Assembly (NCBI RefSeq): GCF_003264115.1
Contig: NZ_CP021912.1
Coordinates: forward strand, 248,001 to 312,000
Reading direction: 5' to 3'
From: Erythrobacter sp. KY5
GTDB lineage: Bacteria; Pseudomonadota; Alphaproteobacteria; Sphingomonadales; Sphingomonadaceae
Length of the DNA stretch: 64,000 nucleotides
The notes below the pieces were generated by a model. That model did not search any database, was not told where the DNA came from, and saw nothing but the letters and a program-made list of their open reading frames with translations. Shown in pieces: positions 51,027 through 59,316 of this stretch (its first letter is position 1; the number at the start of each line of letters is the position of its first letter). Position numbers and translations under genes: made by a program.

Positions 51027-51920
51027 TCAGGTGGCTTCGGTAATCGCCCGCGCACACGGACCCAGCTGCTCGATCACATAAGCGTAATCCGTCTCGGCGA
51101 GCCTGCGCGCATCAGGTTCGCGCGCAAGGTTGGCAGCCGAAGGCAGGCGCTGTGGCAGCGCGCAGGCCATGCGATACCAGCGCAGCGTCTGCGGCTCTGG
51201 CGCGCGCGCACTGGAATCGATGATCTCGCCCCACGAAACACCCCACGCCGGAGGCTGGCCCGGACGGCGCAGGACCGTGATCGACACAGGAGAACGGCTG
51301 TCTGTCGTGAGGAAGATCTGCGTCTCCGATTCTCCGGTCAGAGTGCCGCGCACGGCAAGCGCATCGCGGATGCCGGTGATCAACGGCGGGCGGTCGTTAG
51401 CTACCAGTGCGGTAAGGATCGGACGCAGCCGCGCTTCCAGCTCAGGCGAATAATCGAGCTGGGCATTCTTGCCGGTCAGCTGGATCGAACCCGGACGGCC
51501 CGCAACCGCATCTGCAAACAGCAGCACGACCTTGTCCTTGAGCTTTTCGACCTTGCCGCGCTCATTCAGGGGGACATCGACCAGATAAACCAGCGATTCG
51601 CCCAGCGCGCTTTTCCCGGAAAGCAGCGCCTGCGTGCGCGCCTCTATATAAAGACGTGCGAATCCGGGGGCGAGACCGGGGGCGCGTTCGGGCTCGACTT
51701 CGATCTGACGGCGAATCTCGGCGCGGATGACCAGATCGCTCCGCTCGGCCAGGTCGACGAGGTCGGCATAGGTTGCCGCTTCGGCGGCGGTGACCGGCGA
51801 TGGGACAGTTTGCTGTGCGGATGCCGGTGCCCAGCTCAACGAAATCGCCGTTGCAGCGAGCGGCATCAAAAGCAACCTGCGGAATTCATTGGTTAAAATC
51901 GCGTTAACGCGCCGTCTCAT
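51027..51920 (-). CDS. Exported protein of unknown function
   Basis: From ATG 51920 the 297-aa product has a signal peptide (RRLLLMPLAATAISLSWAPASA) followed by a soluble domain. It includes TYADLVDLAERSDLVIRAEIRRQIEVEPERAPGL, TQALLSGKSALGESLVYLVDVPLNERGKV, a GTLTGESETQIFLTTDSRSPVSITVLRRPG stretch and a C-terminal Cys pair region. I do not recognise a named domain; it looks like a conserved sphingomonad periplasmic protein. A longer frame into the tonB leader is rejected. Confidence 0.78.
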   Translation of the reverse strand: MRRRVNAILTNEFRRLLLMPLAATAISLSWAPASAQQTVPSPVTAAEAATYADLVDLAERSDLVIRAEIRRQIEVEPERAPGLAPGFARLYIEARTQALLSGKSALGESLVYLVDVPLNERGKVEKLKDKVVLLFADAVAGRPGSIQLTGKNAQLDYSPELEARLRPILTALVANDRPPLITGIRDALAVRGTLTGESETQIFLTTDSRSPVSITVLRRPGQPPAWGVSWGEIIDSSARAPEPQTLRWYRMACALPQRLPSAANLAREPDARRLAETDYAYVIEQLGPCARAITEAT

Positions 51921-52026
51921 GATCGAATCCTGTTTCCCGGCTCCAAGTTTTTTCGAGCTAGACCACATTGAAGGCAGCCGCCAGTGAATCGCCCCTGAAC
52001 CGTAAATTCGTTTGATTGCATAGGTG

Positions 52027-52081
52027 TTGACCGTTAAAGCCCGGGGAGCTTGTATCGAGGTTGGGGACAAGATCGATACAA
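52027..52081 (+). promoter_or_regulatory. Candidate tonB-operon promoter with palindromic operator
   Basis: TTGACC (52027-52032), an 18-bp spacer and TGTATC (52051-52056) resemble a promoter. TTGTATCGA (52050-52058) and TCGATACAA (52073-52081) are perfect inverted 9-bp arms with a 14-bp spacer, the left arm covering the -10 element, as expected for repression. Confidence 0.45.
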
Positions 52082-52205
52082 ACTCGGCTGCGTTGTGACG
52101 CCTTTTGGAACGGGCATCGCACGCGGGTGGTTGGAGCAGGATTCCTTGCGAGCGCTCACTGGGTTGACGAGCGTCGCGAGCAGATTCCGGGAACCGACCG
52201 AGACT

Positions 52206-52314
52206 TGAGATTCTGGGATTCGCATCCCGGGTCGATCTCATCGCTCACGCTTCGCTTTGTTGCGAATCGGGTGCGACGACGATTAGGCCCGGTGTGCGAG
52301 AATTATGTCGGGCC
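52206..52314 (+). promoter_or_regulatory. Structured 5' leader of tonB
   Basis: A nested hairpin pairs TGAGAT (52206-52211) with ATCTCA (52235-52240) and GGGAT with ATCCC inside. A second hairpin pairs GGCCCG (52286-52291) with CGGGCC (52309-52314). The second is about 35 bases before the tonB start and could influence ribosome access. It matches no riboswitch class I know. Confidence 0.4.
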
Positions 52315-52349
52315 CCCGCCCGGCGAAATAACGGAGAGAAAGCGACTGG

Positions 52350-53018
52350 ATGGCCTACGCTGACCAACAAATGGGTGGAAGTAAGGTAACTTCCATCATC
52401 ATTGTGGCGTTGATCCATGTGCTGATCGGGTACCTGCTCATTTCCGGCCTTGCCATTTCGGCAGTGCAGGAAGTGGTTGAGCGCGTTACCACGGTCGACA
52501 TTGAGGAGCCCGAGCCCCCCGAGGAGCCCGAGGAACCACCGCCCGAGCAGCCACCGCAGGAAACGGCTCCGCCGCCTCCGGTTGCTCCGCCGCCGCCGAT
52601 TAACATCGCGCCGGCACCGCCACCGATCCAGACGCAGCCGACGATTCCGCCGCCTGCGCCTCCGGCTCTTACGATTCCTCCGCCTGCACCTGTTGCACCG
52701 CCGGCTCCGCCTCCGCCTTCGCAGGCGCGTGGAGCGACGACCCGCAACGAACGCAGCTGGGCGACGCGTATCCAGGAAAACTATCCCTCGCGTGCACTGC
52801 GCGAAGAGGTCGAAGGCACCGTGGGCGTGCGCGTCACCGTGACGCCGGATGGTCGGGCAACAAATTGTCAGGTCACCGGTTCGAGCGGGTCGAGCATCCT
52901 CGACGAGGCAGCCTGCCGGGGAATGGAGCGTTATGCGCGCTTCAATCCGGCACTCGACGCTGCCGGAAACGAGACCACGGGATCCTATTCCACTCGGATT
53001 ACCTATCGTTTGAACTGA
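52350..53018 (+). CDS. tonB: Energy transducer TonB
   Basis: The 222-aa protein has an N-terminal membrane anchor (SKVTSIIIVALIHVLIGYLLISGLA, residues 10-34). A proline-rich periplasmic spacer with EPEPPEEPEEPPPEQPP occupies about 50-125. The C-terminal TonB domain (NYPSRALREEVEGTVGVRVTVTPDGR...CQVTGSSGSSILDEAACRGMERYARFNPALD) contacts TonB-dependent receptors. It carries proton-motive energy to outer-membrane uptake and is the first gene of tonB-exbB-exbD-exbD. Confidence 0.95.
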   Translation: MAYADQQMGGSKVTSIIIVALIHVLIGYLLISGLAISAVQEVVERVTTVDIEEPEPPEEPEEPPPEQPPQETAPPPPVAPPPPINIAPAPPPIQTQPTIPPPAPPALTIPPPAPVAPPAPPPPSQARGATTRNERSWATRIQENYPSRALREEVEGTVGVRVTVTPDGRATNCQVTGSSGSSILDEAACRGMERYARFNPALDAAGNETTGSYSTRITYRLN

Positions 53019-53032
53019 TGAATTTTGAGGCT

Positions 53033-53075
53033 CCCGGCCCGCTGGAAGGTGCCGGGACCTTCGGGACACTTTTTT
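53033..53075 (+). promoter_or_regulatory. Intercistronic hairpins and T-run between tonB and exbB
   Basis: CCCGGC (53033-53038) can pair with GCCGGG (53051-53056). AAGGT (53046-53050) can instead pair with ACCTT (53057-53061), with the first pairing's right arm in its loop. A run of six T bases ends at 53075. The two foldings exclude each other, an arrangement seen in attenuators, but no T-run directly abuts a stem. Confidence 0.3.
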
Positions 53076-53091
53076 AAGAGGACTACTCGCA

Positions 53092-53889
53092 ATGAACCTT
53101 TATTACCTCGCAGCTGCGGCCGCCGATACGGAAGCGCCCGTCAATGAATTCGGCTTCTGGAAAGCCATGGAAGAAGGCGGCCCGGTCGCCTGGTCGATCC
53201 TTGCCGTCATGATCATCATGTCGGTCGGTTCGTTCTACATCCTGTTCACCAAGCTGTTCGAACAGAACAAGGTGATGCGTCAGTACCAGGGCGTGCGTCA
53301 GTCGTTCTGGCGTGCTTCGACCCTCAAGGAAGGCGCGACCAAGCTTGAGAAGAACAGCGCATGGCGCCAGCTAGCCGACGATGCCGTGACCGCTCAGGAG
53401 CACCACTCCAAGATGGAAGGTGCAGGCCAGGAAGTTCACTTCGTCGAGGAAGAGCTCGCTCACTCGCAGAACACCATCAACCAGTCGCTTTCGGGCGGTC
53501 TGTCCTTCCTCGCATCGGTGGGTGCAACCGCACCGTTCATCGGTCTGCTCGGCACCGTGATCGGGATTTACCGCGCTCTGATCAACATCGGCATCGAAGG
53601 CTCGGCCTCGATCGACAAGGTTGCAGGTCCGGTTGGTGAAGCGCTCATCATGACCGCGATCGGCCTGCTCGTTGCTGTGCCTGCTGTGCTTGCCTTTAAC
53701 TGGCTGCAGTCGCGCAACCGTCGCATCGATGCTCTCATGACCGACTTCTCGAACAACATCGTCGCCTATATCGGCTCGAACGGTTCGATTAAGCCGGCCG
53801 TGACCGCTGCGGCTGCAAAGCCGGCTGCCAAGCCTGCTGCGAAGCCGGCCACGACGGCTGGCGGCGCATCGGCCTCGATCAAGAAGTAA
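53092..53889 (+). CDS. exbB: ExbB/MotA/TolQ proton channel protein
   Basis: The 265-aa inner-membrane protein has three helices: about 33-55, then the long signature stretch SLSGGLSFLASVGATAPFIGLLGTVIGIYRALINIG and GEALIMTAIGLLVAVPAVLAFNWLQSR. The C-terminal tail is an Ala/Lys/Pro low-complexity segment (AAAKPAAKPAAKP). It forms the pentameric proton channel that powers TonB with ExbD. It lies 73 bp downstream of tonB. Confidence 0.95.
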   Translation: MNLYYLAAAAADTEAPVNEFGFWKAMEEGGPVAWSILAVMIIMSVGSFYILFTKLFEQNKVMRQYQGVRQSFWRASTLKEGATKLEKNSAWRQLADDAVTAQEHHSKMEGAGQEVHFVEEELAHSQNTINQSLSGGLSFLASVGATAPFIGLLGTVIGIYRALINIGIEGSASIDKVAGPVGEALIMTAIGLLVAVPAVLAFNWLQSRNRRIDALMTDFSNNIVAYIGSNGSIKPAVTAAAAKPAAKPAAKPATTAGGASASIKK

Positions 53890-53897
53890 GGACCGAT

Positions 53898-53927
53898 GCC
53901 GGGGTGGGCAGCGTTGCCCGCCCCGGC
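53898..53927 (+). promoter_or_regulatory. GC-rich hairpin between exbB and the first exbD
   Basis: GCCGGGGTGGGCA (53898-53910) pairs with TGCCCGCCCCGGC (53915-53927) around GCGT, 13 bp with one G-U pair. No T-run follows, so it is not a full terminator. It may stabilise the upstream tonB-exbB mRNA or partially reduce exbD expression. Confidence 0.6.
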
Positions 53928-54020
53928 TCGTCTCTTGCCCCGATCAAGGTTCGTAATGGCCCCCATTCAACGGGAGCCAGTGCAGTAGAAACGCTCTCTT
54001 GAGCAGATAAGGAATTCACA

Positions 54021-54557
54021 ATGGCGATTTCGATGGGAGGCGGGGAAACCCCGATGTCCGACATCAACACCACGCCGCTGGTGGACGTGATGTTGGTTCT
54101 CCTGATCATCTTCCTCATCGCGGTTCCGGTGGCCATCCAGACGGTTGAGCAGTTGGAAATCCCGGTCTTCGAATCGGTCGAATCGAAAGACAAGGTGGAA
54201 AACCTCCAGCTGACCGTCTCCACGACCGACGCCGAGGGCCGCACCGCTGGTACGATCCGTTCGGGCTTTACCGGCGCCACGCGGACCGGCGAATGCCGCG
54301 TCTACTTCAACAACATCACCCCGATGTCGTCTGAAGAACTTTACGACGCAGCCTTCACCAAGCTCGACAACATCGTGCAGGCCTATCCGGGCGGTGCAGA
54401 GGCGATCATCGACGATCCCGACGCCATCCCGCAGGTCCACATCCGTGCCGACTCGAATGCACCGTGGCGCTGTGTTGCGGGCACGATCTATCAGGTCCAG
54501 GCCGCTGGCTATCCGACCGTCGGTTTCATTTCGAACCCGGTCGACCCGAACGGCTAA
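54021..54557 (+). CDS. exbD: ExbD-family protein, long form with two periplasmic cysteines
   Basis: The 178-aa protein has the single ExbD anchor with the proton-relay Asp22 in NTTPLVDVMLVLLIIFLIAVPVAIQ. Its periplasmic domain is about 30 residues longer than usual, with an insert GRTAGTIRSGFTGATRTGECRVYFNN and cysteines 92 and 151 (ECRVYF, WRCVAGT) that could pair. It couples proton flow through ExbB to TonB. A second, standard-length exbD follows 34 bp later. Confidence 0.92.
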   Translation: MAISMGGGETPMSDINTTPLVDVMLVLLIIFLIAVPVAIQTVEQLEIPVFESVESKDKVENLQLTVSTTDAEGRTAGTIRSGFTGATRTGECRVYFNNITPMSSEELYDAAFTKLDNIVQAYPGGAEAIIDDPDAIPQVHIRADSNAPWRCVAGTIYQVQAAGYPTVGFISNPVDPNG

Positions 54558-54591
54558 GCCGGTCGGGACACACGATTAAGGAGTAACTGAC

Positions 54592-55029
54592 ATGGGTATG
54601 TCCGGAGGCAAGCTCGACGGCGAACCGATGATCGACATGAACATGACGCCGCTGATCGACGTTTTGCTCGTTCTGCTGATCATGTTCATCATCACCATCC
54701 CGGTGGCCACGCACTCGGTCGATATCGACCTTCCGCAGGGCGATCCGCCGCCGACCGATGTGATCATCGACCCGATCAAGAACAAGCTCGTCCTGACGCA
54801 GGACGACCAGATCCTGTGGAACGGCGAAGCCGTGAATCAGGGCCAGCTGGTCACCCTGCTGGCAGAGACGACGCAGATGTCGATCGAGCCAGAGCTGCAG
54901 TTCGAGCCGGAAGCACTCGCCAGCTACGACCTCTCAGCCAAGGTGCTGCAGGTCATCAAGGGCTCGGGCGTGACGAAGTTCGGCTTTGTCGGCAACGAAA
55001 AGTATCGCCAGTTCGGCTCGGGTTCGTAA
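54592..55029 (+). CDS. exbD: ExbD-family protein, standard form
   Basis: The 145-aa protein has the anchor NMTPLIDVLLVLLIMFIITIPVATHSV with Asp23. The compact periplasmic domain includes DIDLPQGDPPPTDV, KNKLVLTQDDQILWNGE and the C-terminal VIKGSGVTKFGFVGNEKY. It is the last gene of tonB-exbB-exbD-exbD and is followed at once by a terminator. Two ExbDs imply a mixed dimer inside the ExbB pentamer. Confidence 0.94.
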   Translation: MGMSGGKLDGEPMIDMNMTPLIDVLLVLLIMFIITIPVATHSVDIDLPQGDPPPTDVIIDPIKNKLVLTQDDQILWNGEAVNQGQLVTLLAETTQMSIEPELQFEPEALASYDLSAKVLQVIKGSGVTKFGFVGNEKYRQFGSGS

Positions 55030-55056
55030 GCACCCGCCCGATAGGCTACAAGACAA

Positions 55057-55086
55057 GGCGCTGCGGGAAACCGCGGCGCCTTTTTT
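55057..55086 (+). terminator. Rho-independent terminator of the tonB operon
   Basis: GGCGCTGCGG (55057-55066), GAAA loop and CCGCGGCGCC (55071-55080), with one T-G pair, are followed by six T bases. It lies 27 bp after the second exbD stop. Confidence 0.9.
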
Positions 55087-55104
55087 GTTGCAGGGGCGCT
55101 CGGC

Positions 55105-55872
55105 CTAGAGCGCAGCGATTGCAATCTCCACGAAGTTTCGGGCCGATCGTATAGCAGGAGCGGCGCTTCTATCCCGATGCCTGTACTCTAATGCCTCGGC
55201 GACGACTTCCTCATTAGGATGATCGGCGAGCCACCACTTTGCGCCCTCGGACTTCGAGACAATTTCTCCGGTCTCGGCCGCATGGAGTGACCGCGCTGCA
55301 TTCAGCACTGCATTGACGATTGCCTGCTGGCTCGGCTCTCCGCGCAACTCATTGCGGTGCCAGGCCAGCTCTCCCATCAGGGCGGCCCGCAAAGCCGACA
55401 TCTTTACCGGAGCGAGGATTTCGCGCGGCGGCTGACCCACCAGAGCCAGACCTGCCTGCCGGCACAGCTGCATATGGACGAGAATATCGCTGGTGGTGCC
55501 GTCCACTTCGACCGAAGTCCCCCATTCGACCCCGGTCGACAGCGCGAAATCATAAGGCATCGCCTCGACCGGTGCGCGCACCGCGTCGGCATTGCAGAGG
55601 ATCAGCTCCAACCCAAAGGCTGGTACCGGCAAGGCTTCGTAACTGAGGTTCATCGAAAGGCGCTCGCGCTGCGCGGGACACAAGGGCCCTGACACGACAC
55701 CCAGGATATCGAGATCGCTCGACCCGGCTTGGAAGTCATCCTGAACCACCGATCCGTGAAGGTAGAGGGCGATCAGGTCATCGCCGAGAATCTCGCGGTG
55801 AACGCTGACCACGTTCTTCAGGTAAGCGCGGATTGCTGAACCTGCGGGGAAAAGCCTGGCGAGATCGTCCAA
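55105..55872 (-). CDS. AadA-like nucleotidyltransferase (DUF4111 C-terminal domain)
   Basis: The 255-aa protein has the nucleotidyltransferase signature LYLHGSVVQDDFQAGSSDLDILG (GS...DxD) near residue 38. The DUF4111-like C-terminus follows, with VNAVLNAARSLHAAETGEIVSKSEGAKWWL. Relatives include ANT(3'') (AadA) enzymes that adenylylate streptomycin and spectinomycin. Resistance is not implied: the gene sits in ordinary chromosomal context with no integron or transposon. It lies 3 bp downstream of the Lhr helicase stop, same strand. Confidence 0.82.
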   Translation of the reverse strand: MDDLARLFPAGSAIRAYLKNVVSVHREILGDDLIALYLHGSVVQDDFQAGSSDLDILGVVSGPLCPAQRERLSMNLSYEALPVPAFGLELILCNADAVRAPVEAMPYDFALSTGVEWGTSVEVDGTTSDILVHMQLCRQAGLALVGQPPREILAPVKMSALRAALMGELAWHRNELRGEPSQQAIVNAVLNAARSLHAAETGEIVSKSEGAKWWLADHPNEEVVAEALEYRHRDRSAAPAIRSARNFVEIAIAAL

Positions 55873-55875
55873 CCG

Positions 55876-58389
55876 CTAATCCCCTTCCAGCATCTCGGCC
55901 TCGCGCGGGTCGATCCGCATCGCCTCGCCCGCGAGGCTTTCGGCTTCGAGCAGCAGCTCATCATCGACCGCGCCCTGTGGCACGGCTTCGCGGCCGATCA
56001 TGGTCATCACCGGCACCGCAAGTGGCGACACGCGCTCAAGCTCGACATGCACCAGCTCGTGCTGCGAACGCTCAAGCAAGTCGGCAAGCCTGCCCACATC
56101 CGTCATTCGCGCGCGCGCATCGGCCCATGCGGCTTCGAGCAGGACGTGGTCGGGCTCGTATTTCTTGAGCACATCGTAAATGAGGTCGGTCGAGAAGGTG
56201 ACCTGCTTTCCGGTCTTGCGCTTGCCGGGATGCTGGCGCTCGACCAGCCCGCTGATCACCGCGACCTCTCGGAATGCGCGGCGCAGCAGGTGGCTTTCGG
56301 TGACCCATTCGGTGAACTCGCCCGCTAGAATATCGGGCGAAAGCAGCGGCTTGGGGTCGGTGACCGGCTTCAGGCCCCAAACCGCAAGGCAGTAATCGTT
56401 CGCGACGAAGCCGCCGGGCATCAGCCCACGATCCTCCATCCGCCGCGTCACCAGCATGCCGAGCGACTGGTTCGCGTTCCAACCCTCGAACGTATAGTAC
56501 GTCGTGTAGTGCTTCTTCGCGTGCGGGAAACTTTCGACCAACAGCTCTCCGGGGCGCGGCAGGCGGCTGCGATAATCCTGCACTTCGAGCCATTCGCGCA
56601 CGTCGTCGGGAAAGCGCCCCCAGCCCGCGCGATCGTCGAGCATCGCCTGCACCCGCGTCGCCAGATGCGTGGTGAGCGGCAGGCGAAGGCCGCCATAGCT
56701 CGGGATCGTCGCGCTGGTCTTGGCCGCGCGCACGATCAGGTCCATGTCCTGCAGCTTCTCGACCTCAAGGCTCATCCCGGAAAAGAAGAACCTATCGCCG
56801 GGCGACAATTGCGCGGCGAAGCGTTCCTCCACCTTGCCCAGCTGGCGCCCGTTCCTGAAGCGCACGACCAGCATTTCAGAGTCGACGATGATCCCGGCAT
56901 TCATGCGGTGGCGCTGCGCCTGCTCGGGATGGGTGAGCCGCCACGTGCCGTCCTGCGCCCCCCCTTTTTGGCGCACGATCCGCTTGAACTTGTCATAGGC
57001 CCGCAGCGCATAGCCGCCATTCTCGACGAAGCGAAGCACGCGCCCCAGCCCCTCTTCATCAAGCCAGGCATAGCTCAGGGCGCTGCGCAATTCGGCGAGC
57101 ATGTCGTCCTCGTGGAACGGCCCGGCGCAGGCGCAGGCCATCAGGTGCTGCGCGAGCACATCGAGACCGCCCTCGCGGAATTCCTCGCCGTCGCGCATGC
57201 CTTCATCGACCGCGTCCTTGGCCGCCATCGCTTCGAGAAATTCGAAACGGTTGCCGGGCACGAGCATCGCGCGGCTGGGCGTGTCGAGCCGGTGGCCCGC
57301 GCGCCCGATCCGCTGGAGCAAGCGCGATGAGCCTTTGGGCGCGCCCATCTGGACCACGAGGTCGATATCGCCCCAATCGACGCCGAGATCGAGGCTGGCG
57401 GTGCAGACCAGAGCGCGCAGCTCGCCCGCCGCCATCGCATCCTCGACCTTGCGCCGCGCCTCTTTGGAAAGGCTGCCGTGGTGAACGCCGATGGGGAGGT
57501 TGTCCTCGTTCTCCTCCCACAGGCACTGGAAAATGAATTCTGCGAGGAAGCGCGTGTTGGTAAAGACCAGCGTCGTGCGATTGGCCTTGATCGCCTCCAT
57601 CAGCTGCCCCACCGCCCAGCGCCCCGCATGACCGCCCCATGGAACGCGGCTCTCGACAGGCAGCAGGATCTCGACCTCGGGCTCCGCGCCCTCTTCGCCC
57701 AGCACCAGATCGGCGGCGTGAATCTCGCCAGTGCCATCGGCAGGTTGCGGGGCGAGCCATTCCTGAAAGCTGAGCGGATTGGCGAGCGTCGCGGAAAGCG
57801 CTGCGCGCTGCATGCCCGGCGCAATGGTCCGCAGCCGCGCGAGGGCGAGCGCCAACAGGTCGCCGCGCTTGCCTGTGGCGAAGGCATGAATCTCGTCGAT
57901 CACCACTCGTTTGAGATTGGCGAACAGCTCGAAGCTTTCGGGGTAGGACAGCAGGAGCGACAGGCTCTCCGGCGTCGTCAGAAGCACATTGGGAGGCTTG
58001 GTGCGCTGGCGTTTCTTGCGGTCCGAGGACGTGTCGCCGCTGCGTGTCTCGACCGTGATCGGCAGGCCGATTTCCTCGATCGGGGTGAGCAGGTTGCGCT
58101 TCACGTCATGCGCGAGCGCCTTCAGGGGCGAGACGTAGAGCGTGTGCAGACCTTCGGGCGGCGCGCAACCGTTGGATGGCGCGAAATCGCACAGGGTAGG
58201 CAAAAACCCCGCCAGCGTCTTGCCCGCGCCGGTGTCCGCGACAAGCAGCGCATCGCGCCCAGCGCGCGCCTTTGCGAGCATGTCGGTCTGGTGACGCCGG
58301 ATGCGCCACCCGCGCGCGTCGAACCAGCCCTGAATCTCAGGGGGAACCGCGATGCCGGATGCGCGGGATGGGAGAGTGGTTTCGGTCAC
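55876..58389 (-). CDS. Ligase-associated Lhr-type DEXH helicase
   Basis: The protein is about 837 aa from GTG 58389; a longer frame starts at TTG 58428. It has RecA-like motifs: ADTGAGKTLAGFLPTL (Walker A), VIDEIHAFA (DEIH), SATLANP, HHGSLSKEARRKVE, CTASLDLGVDWGDIDLVVQMG and QRIGRAGHRL (motif VI). A Lhr winged-helix and beta-sheet C-terminus follows. It fits the family linked to ATP-dependent DNA ligase, an exonuclease and PdeM in DNA repair. None of those partners is in the window. Confidence 0.9.
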   Translation of the reverse strand: MTETTLPSRASGIAVPPEIQGWFDARGWRIRRHQTDMLAKARAGRDALLVADTGAGKTLAGFLPTLCDFAPSNGCAPPEGLHTLYVSPLKALAHDVKRNLLTPIEEIGLPITVETRSGDTSSDRKKRQRTKPPNVLLTTPESLSLLLSYPESFELFANLKRVVIDEIHAFATGKRGDLLALALARLRTIAPGMQRAALSATLANPLSFQEWLAPQPADGTGEIHAADLVLGEEGAEPEVEILLPVESRVPWGGHAGRWAVGQLMEAIKANRTTLVFTNTRFLAEFIFQCLWEENEDNLPIGVHHGSLSKEARRKVEDAMAAGELRALVCTASLDLGVDWGDIDLVVQMGAPKGSSRLLQRIGRAGHRLDTPSRAMLVPGNRFEFLEAMAAKDAVDEGMRDGEEFREGGLDVLAQHLMACACAGPFHEDDMLAELRSALSYAWLDEEGLGRVLRFVENGGYALRAYDKFKRIVRQKGGAQDGTWRLTHPEQAQRHRMNAGIIVDSEMLVVRFRNGRQLGKVEERFAAQLSPGDRFFFSGMSLEVEKLQDMDLIVRAAKTSATIPSYGGLRLPLTTHLATRVQAMLDDRAGWGRFPDDVREWLEVQDYRSRLPRPGELLVESFPHAKKHYTTYYTFEGWNANQSLGMLVTRRMEDRGLMPGGFVANDYCLAVWGLKPVTDPKPLLSPDILAGEFTEWVTESHLLRRAFREVAVISGLVERQHPGKRKTGKQVTFSTDLIYDVLKKYEPDHVLLEAAWADARARMTDVGRLADLLERSQHELVHVELERVSPLAVPVMTMIGREAVPQGAVDDELLLEAESLAGEAMRIDPREAEMLEGD

Positions 58390-58459
58390 TGTGCCGCCAA
58401 AGATGGCCACCGACCGCCCCGGCGACAAGGGCGCAGAATGTCAGAGCTTTTCGGCCCGG

Positions 58460-59302
58460 CTACTTCGCCTTGGGCTGAGCCTCTGCTTCAGCTTCGGGTT
58501 CGCTCGCCGCGAGCTCTTCAAGCGTCACGCCCAAGAGCGATGCAAGCTTGTCCTGCTCTGCCGAGGAGAGATCGGAGAAGGTGCGGCCTTTGGGATACCG
58601 CGCCCCGATATCGCCAATGTCGCCCATCATGGCGGGCATCGCTTCCATCACTGCGGGCATCATCTCGTTCATCGCCGACATGACCTGCGGATCGGCGAAT
58701 ATCAGAAAGCTTTCCGCTGCATATTTGCTGCCGACCGGGGTTGCGAAATAGGCGTCGAGCTCTGTCAGCTCGGCCTCGGTGAAACGCACAGCATATGCGC
58801 GCGCGAGCCCCGCACGGTAGCTTGGCTCGATCTGGACCACGATATCGCTCATCAGGCTCATGCTCATATCCGCGATCTCGGCGTTGCGCGCCTTTGCGCC
58901 CGGATCGAGCAGCTCGACCGCCGCTTCAAGGCGTGCATTGTCGATGTCGCTCAGTTCGCTCGGCGACAGGCCGGTCATTTCCATGAGGAGGATTGCTGGC
59001 GAACCTGCAATGTTGCCGAGCATGGAGTCCATCATGGGGCCCATGGCCTCGTCCATCATCTTGGCATAAGTGCCTTCGGGGAAGAGCTTGATGACCACCG
59101 ATTGAGCCATCGGCACGCGGGCCTCCTGTTCGGGCGTCAGCGGTTCGGCGGTCCCGAACATGTCTCCGAAGAGGTCACCCATGGCGCTGAGTTCGCGCTC
59201 GATCGCCTCGTTGGATGTGTCAGTGTGAGCATCGGCAAGCGCCGGTGTCGCGGTCAGCGCGGTGACGCTGGCCAGAGTGGCGAATACGAGACCTTTCAAC
59301 AT
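58460..59302 (-). CDS. DUF2059 exported protein
   Basis: The 280-aa protein has a signal peptide (MLKGLVFATLASVTALTATPALA). Helical segments follow with AKMMDEAMGPMMDSMLGN and SYRAGLARAYAVRFTEAELTELDAYFATPVGSKYAAESF, the DUF2059 core. The tail is acidic/Ala-rich (EPEAEAEAQPKAK). Function unknown, periplasmic. It starts 14 bp after the pgmG stop on the same strand. Confidence 0.88.
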   Translation of the reverse strand: MLKGLVFATLASVTALTATPALADAHTDTSNEAIERELSAMGDLFGDMFGTAEPLTPEQEARVPMAQSVVIKLFPEGTYAKMMDEAMGPMMDSMLGNIAGSPAILLMEMTGLSPSELSDIDNARLEAAVELLDPGAKARNAEIADMSMSLMSDIVVQIEPSYRAGLARAYAVRFTEAELTELDAYFATPVGSKYAAESFLIFADPQVMSAMNEMMPAVMEAMPAMMGDIGDIGARYPKGRTFSDLSSAEQDKLASLLGVTLEELAASEPEAEAEAQPKAK

Positions 59303-59316
59303 GCTTCTTCCTCCCC

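Larger units (their letters stand above)
51921..52349 (+). other. Long intergenic leader of the tonB-exbBD operon
   Basis: This 429-bp gap between the exported protein and tonB has no supportable gene. It contains a candidate promoter at 52027-52056, a TTGTATCGA inverted repeat (52050-52081) and two strong hairpins (52206-52240 and 52286-52314), then the ribosome-binding region before ATG 52350. Confidence 0.65.

Noticed and set aside
55105..55872. An acquired aminoglycoside-resistance gene.
   Set aside because: The gene is AadA-like but has no integron, attC or transposon context and is packed against a repair helicase; resistance cannot be inferred.
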